Of a stretch of 39,073 bases of DNA, positions 14,574-22,598 are shown piece after piece; position 1 is the stretch's first letter, and every line of letters starts with the position of its first letter. The position numbers and the translations under genes were made by a program. The notes below the pieces were generated by a model that worked only from the letters and a program-made list of their open reading frames with translations, did not search any database and was not told the DNA's origin. Origin of the DNA: an uncultured Bacilli bacterium (GTDB lineage Bacteria; Bacillota_I; Bacilli_A; RF39; UBA660); NCBI GenBank assembly GCA_947589195.1, contig CANPZX010000006.1, forward strand, positions 1 through 39,073, written 5' to 3'.

Positions 14574-14876
14574 TTGAAAATTTTACCAGATGAATTAAAA
14601 AATAATCGTTCAGGCAAAGATTATATAGAAGGTTACAGAATCGTATATTTTTATGATGATAGTTATTCTATAGGTGCATATTGTAAAACTATAGAAGGGT
14701 TTATGATTGGATTTGCAGATTGTGATCCAATAATTGATGATGAAGATATTCCCAAATTTATTTCTATAGATGATTTACTTAATAGATATTTAAATGAAAT
14801 GAAAAATATAACAGGTGTTGGAATATATAGTGTAAAGGGAAATTGTCTAGCTAGAAAAGAAAAAATAAAAAAATAG
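14574..14876 (+). CDS. Hypothetical small protein, island gene 3
   Basis: A 100-residue acidic soluble protein starting with TTG; GGAG lies about 10 bases upstream. The pattern is mixed alpha/beta (GYRIVYFYDDSYSIGAYC, GFMIGFADCDP, ISIDDLLNRYLNEM) and the C-terminus is Lys-rich. I recognise no family. It has its own promoter, preceded by a 10-bp inverted repeat. The TAG stop is inside the stem of the bidirectional terminator it shares with the HerA-like gene. Confidence 0.6.
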   Translation: MKILPDELKNNRSGKDYIEGYRIVYFYDDSYSIGAYCKTIEGFMIGFADCDPIIDDEDIPKFISIDDLLNRYLNEMKNITGVGIYSVKGNCLARKEKIKK

Positions 14877-14911
14877 TAGTTATCAGACTAAATGGTCGAC
14901 TACTATTTTTT
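14871..14911. terminator. Bidirectional terminator, island / HerA-like gene
   Basis: ATAGTAGT (14873-14880) pairs with ACTACTAT (14899-14906), extended by A/T pairs on both sides and with an inner GAC/GTC pair. T runs follow on both strands. It serves convergent genes. Confidence 0.8.
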
Positions 14912-14941
14912 CTGTTTTTAGTTTGGCTTGTTTAAGAAGTT

Positions 14942-16702
14942 TTATTGTTGTTTAGCATTCCATCTTGTTGATACATCACAGTTTGATGAATATGGAAGAG
15001 GATTAGGTAAATCTAAACGCATAATCATTGGTATTTTAAATGCACTCCCAAATCCGACACAACTACCAGGTTGTAAAGTTTTTTGTTTTTCAATAACATC
15101 CGCGGAAATATTTGGTAGCATTTCTTCGATGTATTTAATATCTTTAGGGTGAGTCATTTTAAAGATTAAAAAGTTGGATACTTGGGAAATAACCGTATCA
15201 CTTATTTCCACTGGTCGTTGACTAATGATACCTAAAAGAATACCGTATTTTCGGCCTTCTTTAGCAATTCGATCAAAAATATTATAACCAAGTAAGAAAG
15301 TATCATTATCATTTTGAATATAACGATGGGCTTCTTCTAAGAAGATATGGAATGGAATCGTAGCTCTTTGTTTTAAAGTTTTTGTAAATTCAAAGAATAA
15401 TCTCGACATGATTTTTACGATTACTTTCGCATAAGTATCATCGATATCTTCTAAGTTAATATTAATAATTTGCGCTTTTTTATTATTTTTAACGACTAAA
15501 GAACTAATAAATTTATCAACTGGCGTATACCCATTTGCTGAGAAATATTTTCCTACTTTTGTATTTAAAATTGTATTTAATCTTACCTTTAAAATAACGG
15601 CCGAATCATATAAATTAGCATTATTTTGGAATCCTTCGCTAATCATGGTAAACTCTAAGGCTTTGGCAAAATCAACAAGCGAATAATTATATTCTTTAGG
15701 TTCTTCCATTTCTTCGTAAGTATCTTCAATGTGTTTTAAAATATAATCTGTAATTAAAACACTTTCGCCAAAATTACCATTGGAATCTATTTCAAAGCAT
15801 TCACTAAAAGTTCTTGTATAACCTAAACCAGCAATAGCACTATCAAAATTAAATTCATTAGTATGACATACTTCAATTATTTGGAAGACTTCATTTTTCT
15901 TTCGGGCCGTTGTTTGATTACTAAATAAGATAGCCAGTAAAGCTTTAGCAATTAAATGGTTTTTATATTTAATTGATTCTTCCGAGTTTTGGGAAAATAT
16001 TTTAGCTAATCTAATTGTTCTTTCAATAATTGGCAATTGTGAGTGATTAGTTGCTTGTAATAATAAAGCAAAATCATCTAAATTAAGTAGATTAACCGGA
16101 ATTTGTAAAAGAAAATCATCAGGATCTGTTGGATTAGTAGTAATAAATTTATAATTATAATTAGGATTTATTTTACTAATACTTCCAAAAGCATTTTTAT
16201 ATTCCCCATAAGCATCAAAAACAAAAATGTTGGCATTATAAGATAGCATATGAGGATTAGCAAATAAATTTTGGACGATTCTAGCGACCCCACAAGATTT
16301 ACCAGAACCAGAGTTGCCAAATATACCTAAATGATTAGATAAAAGAGCATTAATATCCACACAAACATTATAATTTTTGTAAATTGCACTATGTCCTAAG
16401 TAAAAAGATTTAGCACTTTCTGTTCCCACTAATTCCATTAATTCGGCATTATTAATAACCCGAATAGTTGAAGTTAATAAAGGTTTACGAATAACCCCAT
16501 TGACATAATGATTATCGATATATTCCCCTAAAAAACGAATCTTTATTTCTTCTTTATTTATTTCAGTTATTTCTCCTAGTATTCTTTGATCCGGTGCTTC
16601 AAAAATAACATTAACATTCATTAAGTCAGTTGTTCCCGCATTTCCTCCAAGATTTTCAACAAAAGCATTACTTTCATTAATATATTTAATTTTTCCAAAC
16701 AT
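14942..16702 (-). CDS. HerA-like (DUF87) hexameric ATPase
   Basis: A 586-residue FtsK/HerA-superfamily ATPase. Residues 1-85 resemble the beta-barrel HAS domain. Walker A GNSGSGKS is at 129-136, then FVFDAYGEY (161-168), a variant of the D-x-HGEY motif. The Walker B region is FHIFLEEAHRY and the later GIISQRPVEI and VSNFLIFKM blocks are typical. HerA proteins are DNA translocases that usually work with the NurA nuclease in repair, or with SIR2 or other effectors in phage defence. No nuclease or effector gene is adjacent, so its partner must be elsewhere or absent. A GAGGG site precedes the ATG and a TGTTATACT extended -10 is at 16731-16739. Confidence 0.82.
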   Translation of the reverse strand: MFGKIKYINESNAFVENLGGNAGTTDLMNVNVIFEAPDQRILGEITEINKEEIKIRFLGEYIDNHYVNGVIRKPLLTSTIRVINNAELMELVGTESAKSFYLGHSAIYKNYNVCVDINALLSNHLGIFGNSGSGKSCGVARIVQNLFANPHMLSYNANIFVFDAYGEYKNAFGSISKINPNYNYKFITTNPTDPDDFLLQIPVNLLNLDDFALLLQATNHSQLPIIERTIRLAKIFSQNSEESIKYKNHLIAKALLAILFSNQTTARKKNEVFQIIEVCHTNEFNFDSAIAGLGYTRTFSECFEIDSNGNFGESVLITDYILKHIEDTYEEMEEPKEYNYSLVDFAKALEFTMISEGFQNNANLYDSAVILKVRLNTILNTKVGKYFSANGYTPVDKFISSLVVKNNKKAQIININLEDIDDTYAKVIVKIMSRLFFEFTKTLKQRATIPFHIFLEEAHRYIQNDNDTFLLGYNIFDRIAKEGRKYGILLGIISQRPVEISDTVISQVSNFLIFKMTHPKDIKYIEEMLPNISADVIEKQKTLQPGSCVGFGSAFKIPMIMRLDLPNPLPYSSNCDVSTRWNAKQQ

Positions 16703-16730
16703 ATTTTTCTACCCTCTTTACGATAAATTA

Positions 16731-16739
16731 AGTATAACA
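16731..16739 (-). promoter_or_regulatory. Extended -10 promoter for the HerA-like gene
   Basis: On the minus strand TGTTATACT, with the hexamer at 16731-16736, lies about 29 bases before the ATG. A weak TTCATT is spaced 17 bases upstream. Confidence 0.5.
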
Positions 16740-16770
16740 TAATTTCTTTTTAAAATGAATATAAAATCAA

Positions 16771-16797
16771 GAAAAAAAGATTGAATTAACAATCTTT
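16771..16797 (-). terminator. Terminator of the phase-variable surface gene
   Basis: AAAGATTG (16776-16783) and CAATCTTT (16790-16797) form an 8-bp stem with a 6-base loop. On the minus strand it runs directly into a T run. The stop codon of the surface gene overlaps the stem. Confidence 0.75.
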
Positions 16798-18953
16798 AAG
16801 ACAAACTTATTAGATAAGGATTACTTGATGAACCGATATCTGAAGCTTCTAGATTATCATTGGCTATAATTACTTCAGGTTTTAAGTAAATAACTGGCGC
16901 GACAGTTTCCACATAGTCGGCAGGATGGCCGTCAACTAAGCCTTCCCACAAAAGATCAACATAGATGCCATTAGACGAGCCTGGCGAAAGAGTCCATTGA
17001 TTATAATCTTTGTTTAATAACCAATCGGTATTTGCACAATCAGTTCGATAATCAGATTCATATTCATACCATTTATATAATTCTTTATTTAAACATTGTT
17101 CCCTACTATATGTATCTCCACCTCCGGTAGCATAACCGTAATCGCTTGAATACATTAATCCTACCTCTCCTTGCCATAGGGTTGGACGCGGTGTTTGTAA
17201 ACTTTCATTAGTATATACTGTTATTCCTCTTTCATAATTATACTTTGATTTTGTATTATCACTTCTTCCTGCATTTCCTCCTAAATTCCATATTATTTTA
17301 TCTATCATCTTTTTAGCTTTATCGGTTAAACCAGTTTCACTAAAATCACATGGAGTTGTTGCATTATTTCGACCGGTGGGGCAACTCCCACTTGTTCGAT
17401 TATAATAGGCTCCTTTATTTAATAATTCTTGTAATCTGGAATCACTCCAATCATTACTTCCTCCCCATGAGTATATTGATGAACCAGTTCCACTTGGTTT
17501 ATTATCCCATGATAAATCTAAATATAATGGATTTGCCTTAATTAACTTAACTCGTTGGCCCTCTGGAGTATTGACTAAACCGATTATTCTAAATTCTGTT
17601 ATTAATTCATCTTTATTATGAGCAATTTTACATATTTCACATTCTTCTTTATTTGATATATAATCATTTTCATTATAATATAAATAATTATATAATGGTA
17701 TTTCATAGCATCCTTTTGCTATTGTTTCACCAGATGCTTCTGCATTTTTACTAGCTTGATTACATTTTTCCAATGAATCATATCCTTGACCATGATTATC
17801 ATCAGTGACTGAATATCCTAACTCACATTCTTTGGTAATGGTTAAACCTTCGGGGATACTTTCTTCAGATTTTAACATCTGCAACATTTGATTACATATT
17901 TCTGATGTCGGAAATATATAATAATCTCTTCGCCCTTCAAGCTTCAATTCTAAAATATATCGGTCTTTCCTACTTTTATCAAAAGCATAGCCATCGACTT
18001 CCTCGTTTTCTTGACAACCTCTTAATATATGTGAATCTAGCCCACTATCAAATTCACATAAATCTTTCCCATAAGGTTGGGAATAATATTCTTTATAATA
18101 TAATGTTTCAGAATATCTTTCACCAAAACTAACATAATTATTAGGATTTTCTCCAAAGTAGCGATATTCCGTCATTTTTAGATTAGCTTTTACTGTTTCA
18201 TTATCTAATCCTAATTTAGTATACTCAGGATTATCGGCAATATCCGCATCATCATGACTTACCTTTATTACTCCACTACCTTCTACGGTATCAGCTTCTT
18301 CAATTGCTAAATTTTTTACTAAATCCACTAAATAATTTGGTTCTTTCGCATAACTAAAAATAATGCTTACTTTACTTTTATATGTTGCGTCCATTGAGTC
18401 TTTATCTTCAGCTGTTACATCGCCATGCATCCAGATTCTTAAATCATAGGTTATTTCTTCTTTAGGATTTAATATACCTGTAAGTAATTCATATGAGCGA
18501 ACTGCTCCATCAATTGTCGGAGTAACTTGTAATTTATTTTCTAATTTAACTGTTACTTTACTTTTATTTTTGACGCTTAAATTAGCTTTTATATATTTTT
18601 CTGGTAAATACTTGGGAGTTTCTTCTGTTGAATCTTCAATTGTTTCAAGGTTTATTTGATATGAGGCCCAATCATCTTCACAGACATTGGATATGGTGAA
18701 AGTATATGGTGTACCTTTCATGCCATCACTATCACTCATTGGATATCCATGATCGATGGTTATCCCCTCATTTTCTTCTTTAAATGAAATTTGAAAACAA
18801 TCAGTATTTAAAATATTTCGATTACTTTGTTTTTCACTTATTCTCCAATAGGCATAAGTTACACCAATTACTAAAGTTATTAAAAGGATTATTAAACTTA
18901 ATAGTTTAATTTTACTCTTAAATAACCCCCCCCCCTAAACGTGTTTTTATCAT
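16796..18953 (-). CDS. Probable phase-variable surface protein, frame broken at a G10 tract (OFF as sequenced)
   Basis: Promoter, AAAGGAG site and ATG at 18953 (9-base spacing) start a frame MIKTRLGGG that hits a stop two codons after a run of ten G (18926-18935). Removing one G joins it to a long frame: a charged start, the membrane/signal segment LIILLITLVIGVTYAYW, then about 680 residues, 718 in total. The N-terminal part (to about 230) is beta-rich and resembles proteins with TYAY-type signals. The C-terminal half, including FRIIGLVNT, SWGGSNDWSDSRLQELLN and PVIYLKPEV-NPYLISL, resembles DUF6273-type surface domains. The longest uninterrupted frame, from ATG 18739, has no ribosome site and no signal, so it is not the natural start. 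Slipped-strand switching is inferred; a homopolymer sequencing error is the alternative. Confidence 0.75.
18926..18935. repeat. Homopolymer G10 (coding strand) phase-variation tract
   Basis: Ten consecutive C on the plus strand, i.e. ten G in the mRNA sense, at codons 7-9 of the surface gene. I saw no comparable G/C run elsewhere in this AT-rich window. Lengths divisible by three (9 or 12) give the open frame; 10 does not. Confidence 0.85.
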
Positions 18954-18980
18954 CTTTAACATCTCCTTTATTCTATAGAA

Positions 18981-19010
18981 ATAATAACATAAATTTTATA
19001 TTTATGTAAA
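18981..19010 (-). promoter_or_regulatory. Promoter of the phase-variable surface gene
   Basis: On the minus strand TTTACA (19005-19010) and TATTAT (18981-18986) are 18 bases apart. Transcription should start near 18974, about 20 bases before the ATG at 18953. This supports 18953 as the true start. Confidence 0.6.
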
Positions 19011-19025
19011 TATAAATTAACAAAT

Positions 19026-19057
19026 AAAAAAGGAAATATGTTAAATAAATCCTTTTT
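19026..19057 (-). terminator. Terminator of the hisS-gatB operon
   Basis: On the minus strand AAAAAGGA (19057-19050) pairs with TCCTTTTT (19034-19027) and runs into T-rich sequence. The stop codon of the 118-residue gene lies in the loop. Confidence 0.65.
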
Positions 19058-19397
19058 CCGTATCTAATTGAATTAATTGTCTTCTTAAACTATTAGCTAT
19101 ATCCATTTCCGTAAAATCTGGATTATCATTTTTAATAAAATTATAAATAGAATCAATAGTTGCTTGTTCATCTCTATCTAATCCTGGTTGTTCTGTATCT
19201 TGATGTCTATATAGATTAGGAGCAAAGTAAAATGATATATCTATCAAATCATCATCATCTTGTAATAATTCTTGTAATTTTAATCCAGGACAATACTTAC
19301 AATTAGCTAATACTTTAAACCAAGCATAATTCCTTTCTTTTTCTTCTAATAACTCTTTTTTAACCCCAATTAATTCCTTTCGTAACCCATCCCTCAT
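19041..19397 (-). CDS. Hypothetical 118-residue protein at the end of the gat operon
   Basis: A soluble, acidic, mostly helical protein. Residues 1-25 form a charged amphipathic helix (KELIGVKKELLEEKER). A CKYCPG motif near residue 33 could bind metal or be redox-active. The C-terminal part is helical (DEQATIDSIYNFIKND, DIANSLRRQLIQL). I do not recognise the family. It starts 21 bases after gatB with GAGGT 5 bases from the ATG and ends in a terminator, so it is the last gene of the translation operon. A role linked to tRNA charging is possible only by association. Confidence 0.65.
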   Translation of the reverse strand: MRDGLRKELIGVKKELLEEKERNYAWFKVLANCKYCPGLKLQELLQDDDDLIDISFYFAPNLYRHQDTEQPGLDRDEQATIDSIYNFIKNDNPDFTEMDIANSLRRQLIQLDTEKGFI

Positions 19398-19418
19398 TAT
19401 TTACCTCATTTATCTTTC

Positions 19419-20846
19419 CTATTTAAGTTTAATATTTAATAACTCTTTAGTCAAGACTGGATTAGCTTTTCCTCGAGTATTTTTCATTACTTGGCCAACA
19501 AAGTAGTCAAATAGATTTGTTTTACCATTTTTATATTGTTCAATTTGACTTGGACTATTTTTTAATATTTCATCAATTATTTTTTCTAGTTCAGCTTTAT
19601 CGGATATTTGAGCATTATCACTACTTATATAGGTTTTAGGTTCCTTTTTTTCTTCTAACGCTTTTAGAAATATTTCTTTAGCTTGTTTTGAGGAAATAGT
19701 TCCTTTTATTTGGGCATCAGTTATTTGTTTAATTAATGTAGGAGTTAGATAGAATTCTTTTAAGGAAATATTTTCCCGATTGATTTCCCCTAGAATTTGA
19801 GTGGTAAGCCAATTGGAAGCCGTTTTAGCATCAATACCAATATTAACCATTTCTTCAAAGTATTCAGCATATTCTTTTTCTTTTACAATTACGGAAGCAT
19901 CATAATTACTTAAACCAAGTTCACTAATATATTTATCTTTTCTTTCTAAAGCTAAAAGAGGAATTTCTTTTCTTATTTCAGCTAACCATTCTTTAGTTAT
20001 TTTATATTTAGGTAAATTTGGATCCACAAAATATTTATAATCTAGGGCATCAACTTTACTCCGCATATGAATAGTTGTCCCACTTTCTTCATCAAATCTT
20101 CTAGTTTCTTGTTCAACTTCGTTATAACGACCGGCATCTTTTAACTTGCTTTGTCTTTCTATTTCATAATTAATCGCATCATACACATTACCAAAGGAAT
20201 TGATATTTTTAACTTCAACTTTGGTTCCAAGTTCCGTTGCCTCTTCATCCATAATGGAAACATTAACATCACAACGAATTTGTCCTTTTTTAGTATCGGC
20301 TTCGGAAATACCACAATATTTATAGACACTCCGCATATGCTCTAGAAAGGCAACAGCTTCATCAGCGCTATGTAAGCAAGGTTCGGTTACGAGTTCGAGT
20401 AATGGTACCCCCGCCCGGTTATAATCAATACAAGATGTAGCATAGTAATGATCTAGACTGGCCGCGTCTTCTTCTAGGTGAATATCATGAATTTTAACGG
20501 GGATTCGTTTATCATTTACTTCAATTTGAATACAACCATTAATGCCTACAGGTTCGGTGTTTTGGGATATTTGATAGCCTTTAGGTAAATCCGGATAATA
20601 ATAGTTTTTTCGGTCAAAATACATATATTCTGGTTGAGTACAATTTAAAATCATACTCATCATTAAGGCATCATGAACACATTTTTTATTGACAACGGGA
20701 AGTATTCCAGGGAAACCCATATCAACCGGAGAAACATTAGAATTTGGAGTTTCATTATAAGAATTTTCGCCACTTGAGAATACCTTGGAATTACTTTTTA
20801 ATTCGCAGTGCATTTCTAAGCCAATTACCGCTTTATATTTACTCAT
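19419..20846 (-). CDS. gatB: Asp/Glu-tRNA(Asn/Gln) amidotransferase subunit GatB
   Basis: A 475-residue tRNA-binding and kinase subunit of GatCAB, which amidates Asp-tRNA(Asn) or Glu-tRNA(Gln). The N-terminal cradle starts VIGLEMHCELK, then KVFSSGEN and GFPGILPVVN; RKNYYYPDLPKGYQISQ and GQIRCDVNVS are hallmark blocks. The C-terminal helical and YqeY-like tail ends FDYFVGQVMKNTRGKANP. ATG 20846 is used rather than 20864, because AAGGAGG lies 6 bases from it and MSKYKAVIG fits the family start. It overlaps gatA by 8 bases. Subunit length is normal. Confidence 0.93.
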   Translation of the reverse strand: MSKYKAVIGLEMHCELKSNSKVFSSGENSYNETPNSNVSPVDMGFPGILPVVNKKCVHDALMMSMILNCTQPEYMYFDRKNYYYPDLPKGYQISQNTEPVGINGCIQIEVNDKRIPVKIHDIHLEEDAASLDHYYATSCIDYNRAGVPLLELVTEPCLHSADEAVAFLEHMRSVYKYCGISEADTKKGQIRCDVNVSIMDEEATELGTKVEVKNINSFGNVYDAINYEIERQSKLKDAGRYNEVEQETRRFDEESGTTIHMRSKVDALDYKYFVDPNLPKYKITKEWLAEIRKEIPLLALERKDKYISELGLSNYDASVIVKEKEYAEYFEEMVNIGIDAKTASNWLTTQILGEINRENISLKEFYLTPTLIKQITDAQIKGTISSKQAKEIFLKALEEKKEPKTYISSDNAQISDKAELEKIIDEILKNSPSQIEQYKNGKTNLFDYFVGQVMKNTRGKANPVLTKELLNIKLK

Positions 20847-22302
20847 GATTAACCTCCTTAGCAATTTGATTTTTATAATTCATGGTATTTTCTAAAGCAT
20901 AAGCAATGTTTAAGACATTCGCATCATCATAAACATTACCCGTTATATTAATACCAACTGGTAAACCATTTATAAACCCATCAGGAATAGTGATAGAGGG
21001 AAAACCACCAAAATTGCCAATTTGGAGGTGTTCTTCTAAAATAGCCGTATCTTTAGTTAACACATCTTTATCGCCATCTAAGTGTTTAGCCGGTCCACTT
21101 CCTACAGGTAATATAACCGCATCATATTCTTTAAATAAGTTTTTCCAAGTATCAACTAGTAATCGTCTTACTCTTCCCGCATTTTTAAAATAACGTTCTT
21201 GATTTTCTTTTTGTAAGATATAAGACCCTATTACAAATCTTCGTTTAATTAAAGGAGAAAAACCATGAGTTCGATGGTCCATCATCATTTCCATAACGTT
21301 TTTACCATTTCCTCTTGGTCCAAAGATGATCCCCGTTAAATTAGACATATTACTCGTTGCTTCGGCACAAGAAAGGATAACATAAACACTAGGTTCGGCA
21401 TCTAAAAGATTTTTATCGACACTTACCTCATCAATTTCTACGCCTTGGCTTTTAAAGTTTTCAATTACTTTATGAAAGTTTTCTAAATGTTTTTTTAACT
21501 CTTCATTAGCCTCGGGATAATTATTTAGATCACATATTTCTTTAATATAACATAACTTTTTACCTTGAACTTTACCATCTAAAGAAGCCGCTAGATGAAT
21601 ATTGCTGGAATCCCAAGAAGTCATATCTTTTTCATCTTGACCTTTCATGCAATCTACGACAAGCGCCGCATCCATAACACTCCGGGTTAAAACCCCACAA
21701 TGATCTAAGGATGAAGCAAAAGGAAATAACCCATAACGCGAAATCATGCCATAAGTAGGTTTATAGCCCACTATCCCACAATAAGCTGCTGGTTTTCGAA
21801 TCGAATCTCCCGTATCACTTCCTAAAGCATAAGGATAAACCCCACTAGCAACCGCACAAGCACTACCACTAGATGATCCCGCACAAGAACGAGTTAAATC
21901 CCAGGGATTATGCACCGGACCCGTATGACCCGTAGTTCCAGTACCTCCCATTCCAAACTCATCTAACACGGTTTTATTAACTGGAATAGCTCCGGCTTTT
22001 AAAAGATTTTCAACAGCGGTAGCATTAAAAAAGGGAACATAATTTTTTAAAGTATTAGAAGAACCCGTTGATAAAATATCTTTGGTGGAATAGTTATCTT
22101 TAATTCCAAAAGGAATACCACTTAAATAATTATCGGTAATCTCTTTTGCTTCAGCATCATCTAAAATGCTCACAAAAGCATTACATTTTTCTTGAACTTC
22201 ATGGGACTTTTGTAAAGATTCTTTAATTAATTCCGCACTAGTTGTTTCTTTATTTTTTAACATTTCATGTAATTCTACAATGGTTTTATGCATATTATTC
22301 AT
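20839..22302 (-). CDS. gatA: Asp/Glu-tRNA(Asn/Gln) amidotransferase subunit GatA
   Basis: A 487-residue amidase-signature protein that releases ammonia from glutamine for GatB. The Ser-cisSer-Lys triad is visible: Lys in GIPFGIKDNYST, cis-Ser in the CAGSSSGSACAVASG loop, and the nucleophile Ser in SDTGDSIRKPA. The two loops differ from the common GGSSGGSA and DTGGSIRQPA forms; similar changes are known to me from Mollicutes-type GatA. It overlaps gatC by ATGA and gatB by 8 bases. It acts in the cytoplasm as part of GatCAB, directly downstream of two aspS genes and asnS. Confidence 0.92.
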   Translation of the reverse strand: MNNMHKTIVELHEMLKNKETTSAELIKESLQKSHEVQEKCNAFVSILDDAEAKEITDNYLSGIPFGIKDNYSTKDILSTGSSNTLKNYVPFFNATAVENLLKAGAIPVNKTVLDEFGMGGTGTTGHTGPVHNPWDLTRSCAGSSSGSACAVASGVYPYALGSDTGDSIRKPAAYCGIVGYKPTYGMISRYGLFPFASSLDHCGVLTRSVMDAALVVDCMKGQDEKDMTSWDSSNIHLAASLDGKVQGKKLCYIKEICDLNNYPEANEELKKHLENFHKVIENFKSQGVEIDEVSVDKNLLDAEPSVYVILSCAEATSNMSNLTGIIFGPRGNGKNVMEMMMDHRTHGFSPLIKRRFVIGSYILQKENQERYFKNAGRVRRLLVDTWKNLFKEYDAVILPVGSGPAKHLDGDKDVLTKDTAILEEHLQIGNFGGFPSITIPDGFINGLPVGINITGNVYDDANVLNIAYALENTMNYKNQIAKEVNHE

Positions 22303-22598
22303 TCGCCCACCACCTTTGGTACTTCCACTTCTCTTCCTTCGTATGAACCACAGTTTTTAAGTAAATCTTCAATTGGAACCGAAGGAGTACTTATATCTTC
22401 TCTTAATTCAAAAGTAAAATCATCTAAACAGTGAGTCATAACTGGTACTTTTTCAATATCTTTAATTTTAGCTACTTTACTAATGTTTTCATCAATAATT
22501 GCAAATTCATCAATAATTAGTTTATTTTCTTCATCACTTAACCCAATTAAGAGTTTTTCGGCTAAAGAATCGACTAATTCTTTTGTAAATTTAGGCAT
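22299..22598 (-). CDS. gatC: Asp/Glu-tRNA(Asn/Gln) amidotransferase subunit GatC
   Basis: A 99-residue helical subunit that clamps GatA and GatB together. The sequence shows the usual N-terminal helices (LVDSLAEKLLIGLSDEENKLIIDEF), a linker rich in Pro/Val and the closing LREDISTPSV block. It overlaps the 3' end of aspS by 8 bases and gatA by 4, so it is translationally coupled in the order aspS-gatC-gatA-gatB. Similarity in such short proteins is low, but the position makes the call firm. Confidence 0.88.
   Translation of the reverse strand: MPKFTKELVDSLAEKLLIGLSDEENKLIIDEFAIIDENISKVAKIKDIEKVPVMTHCLDDFTFELREDISTPSVPIEDLLKNCGSYEGREVEVPKVVGE

Noticed and set aside
14928-15152. Plus-strand frame within the HerA-like gene
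   Set aside because: Antisense shadow of a well-supported gene with no ribosome site.
18739-18741. ATG 18739 as the start of the large surface protein
   Set aside because: No ribosome site, no signal or membrane segment; the coding pattern continues upstream in the same frame to the G tract.
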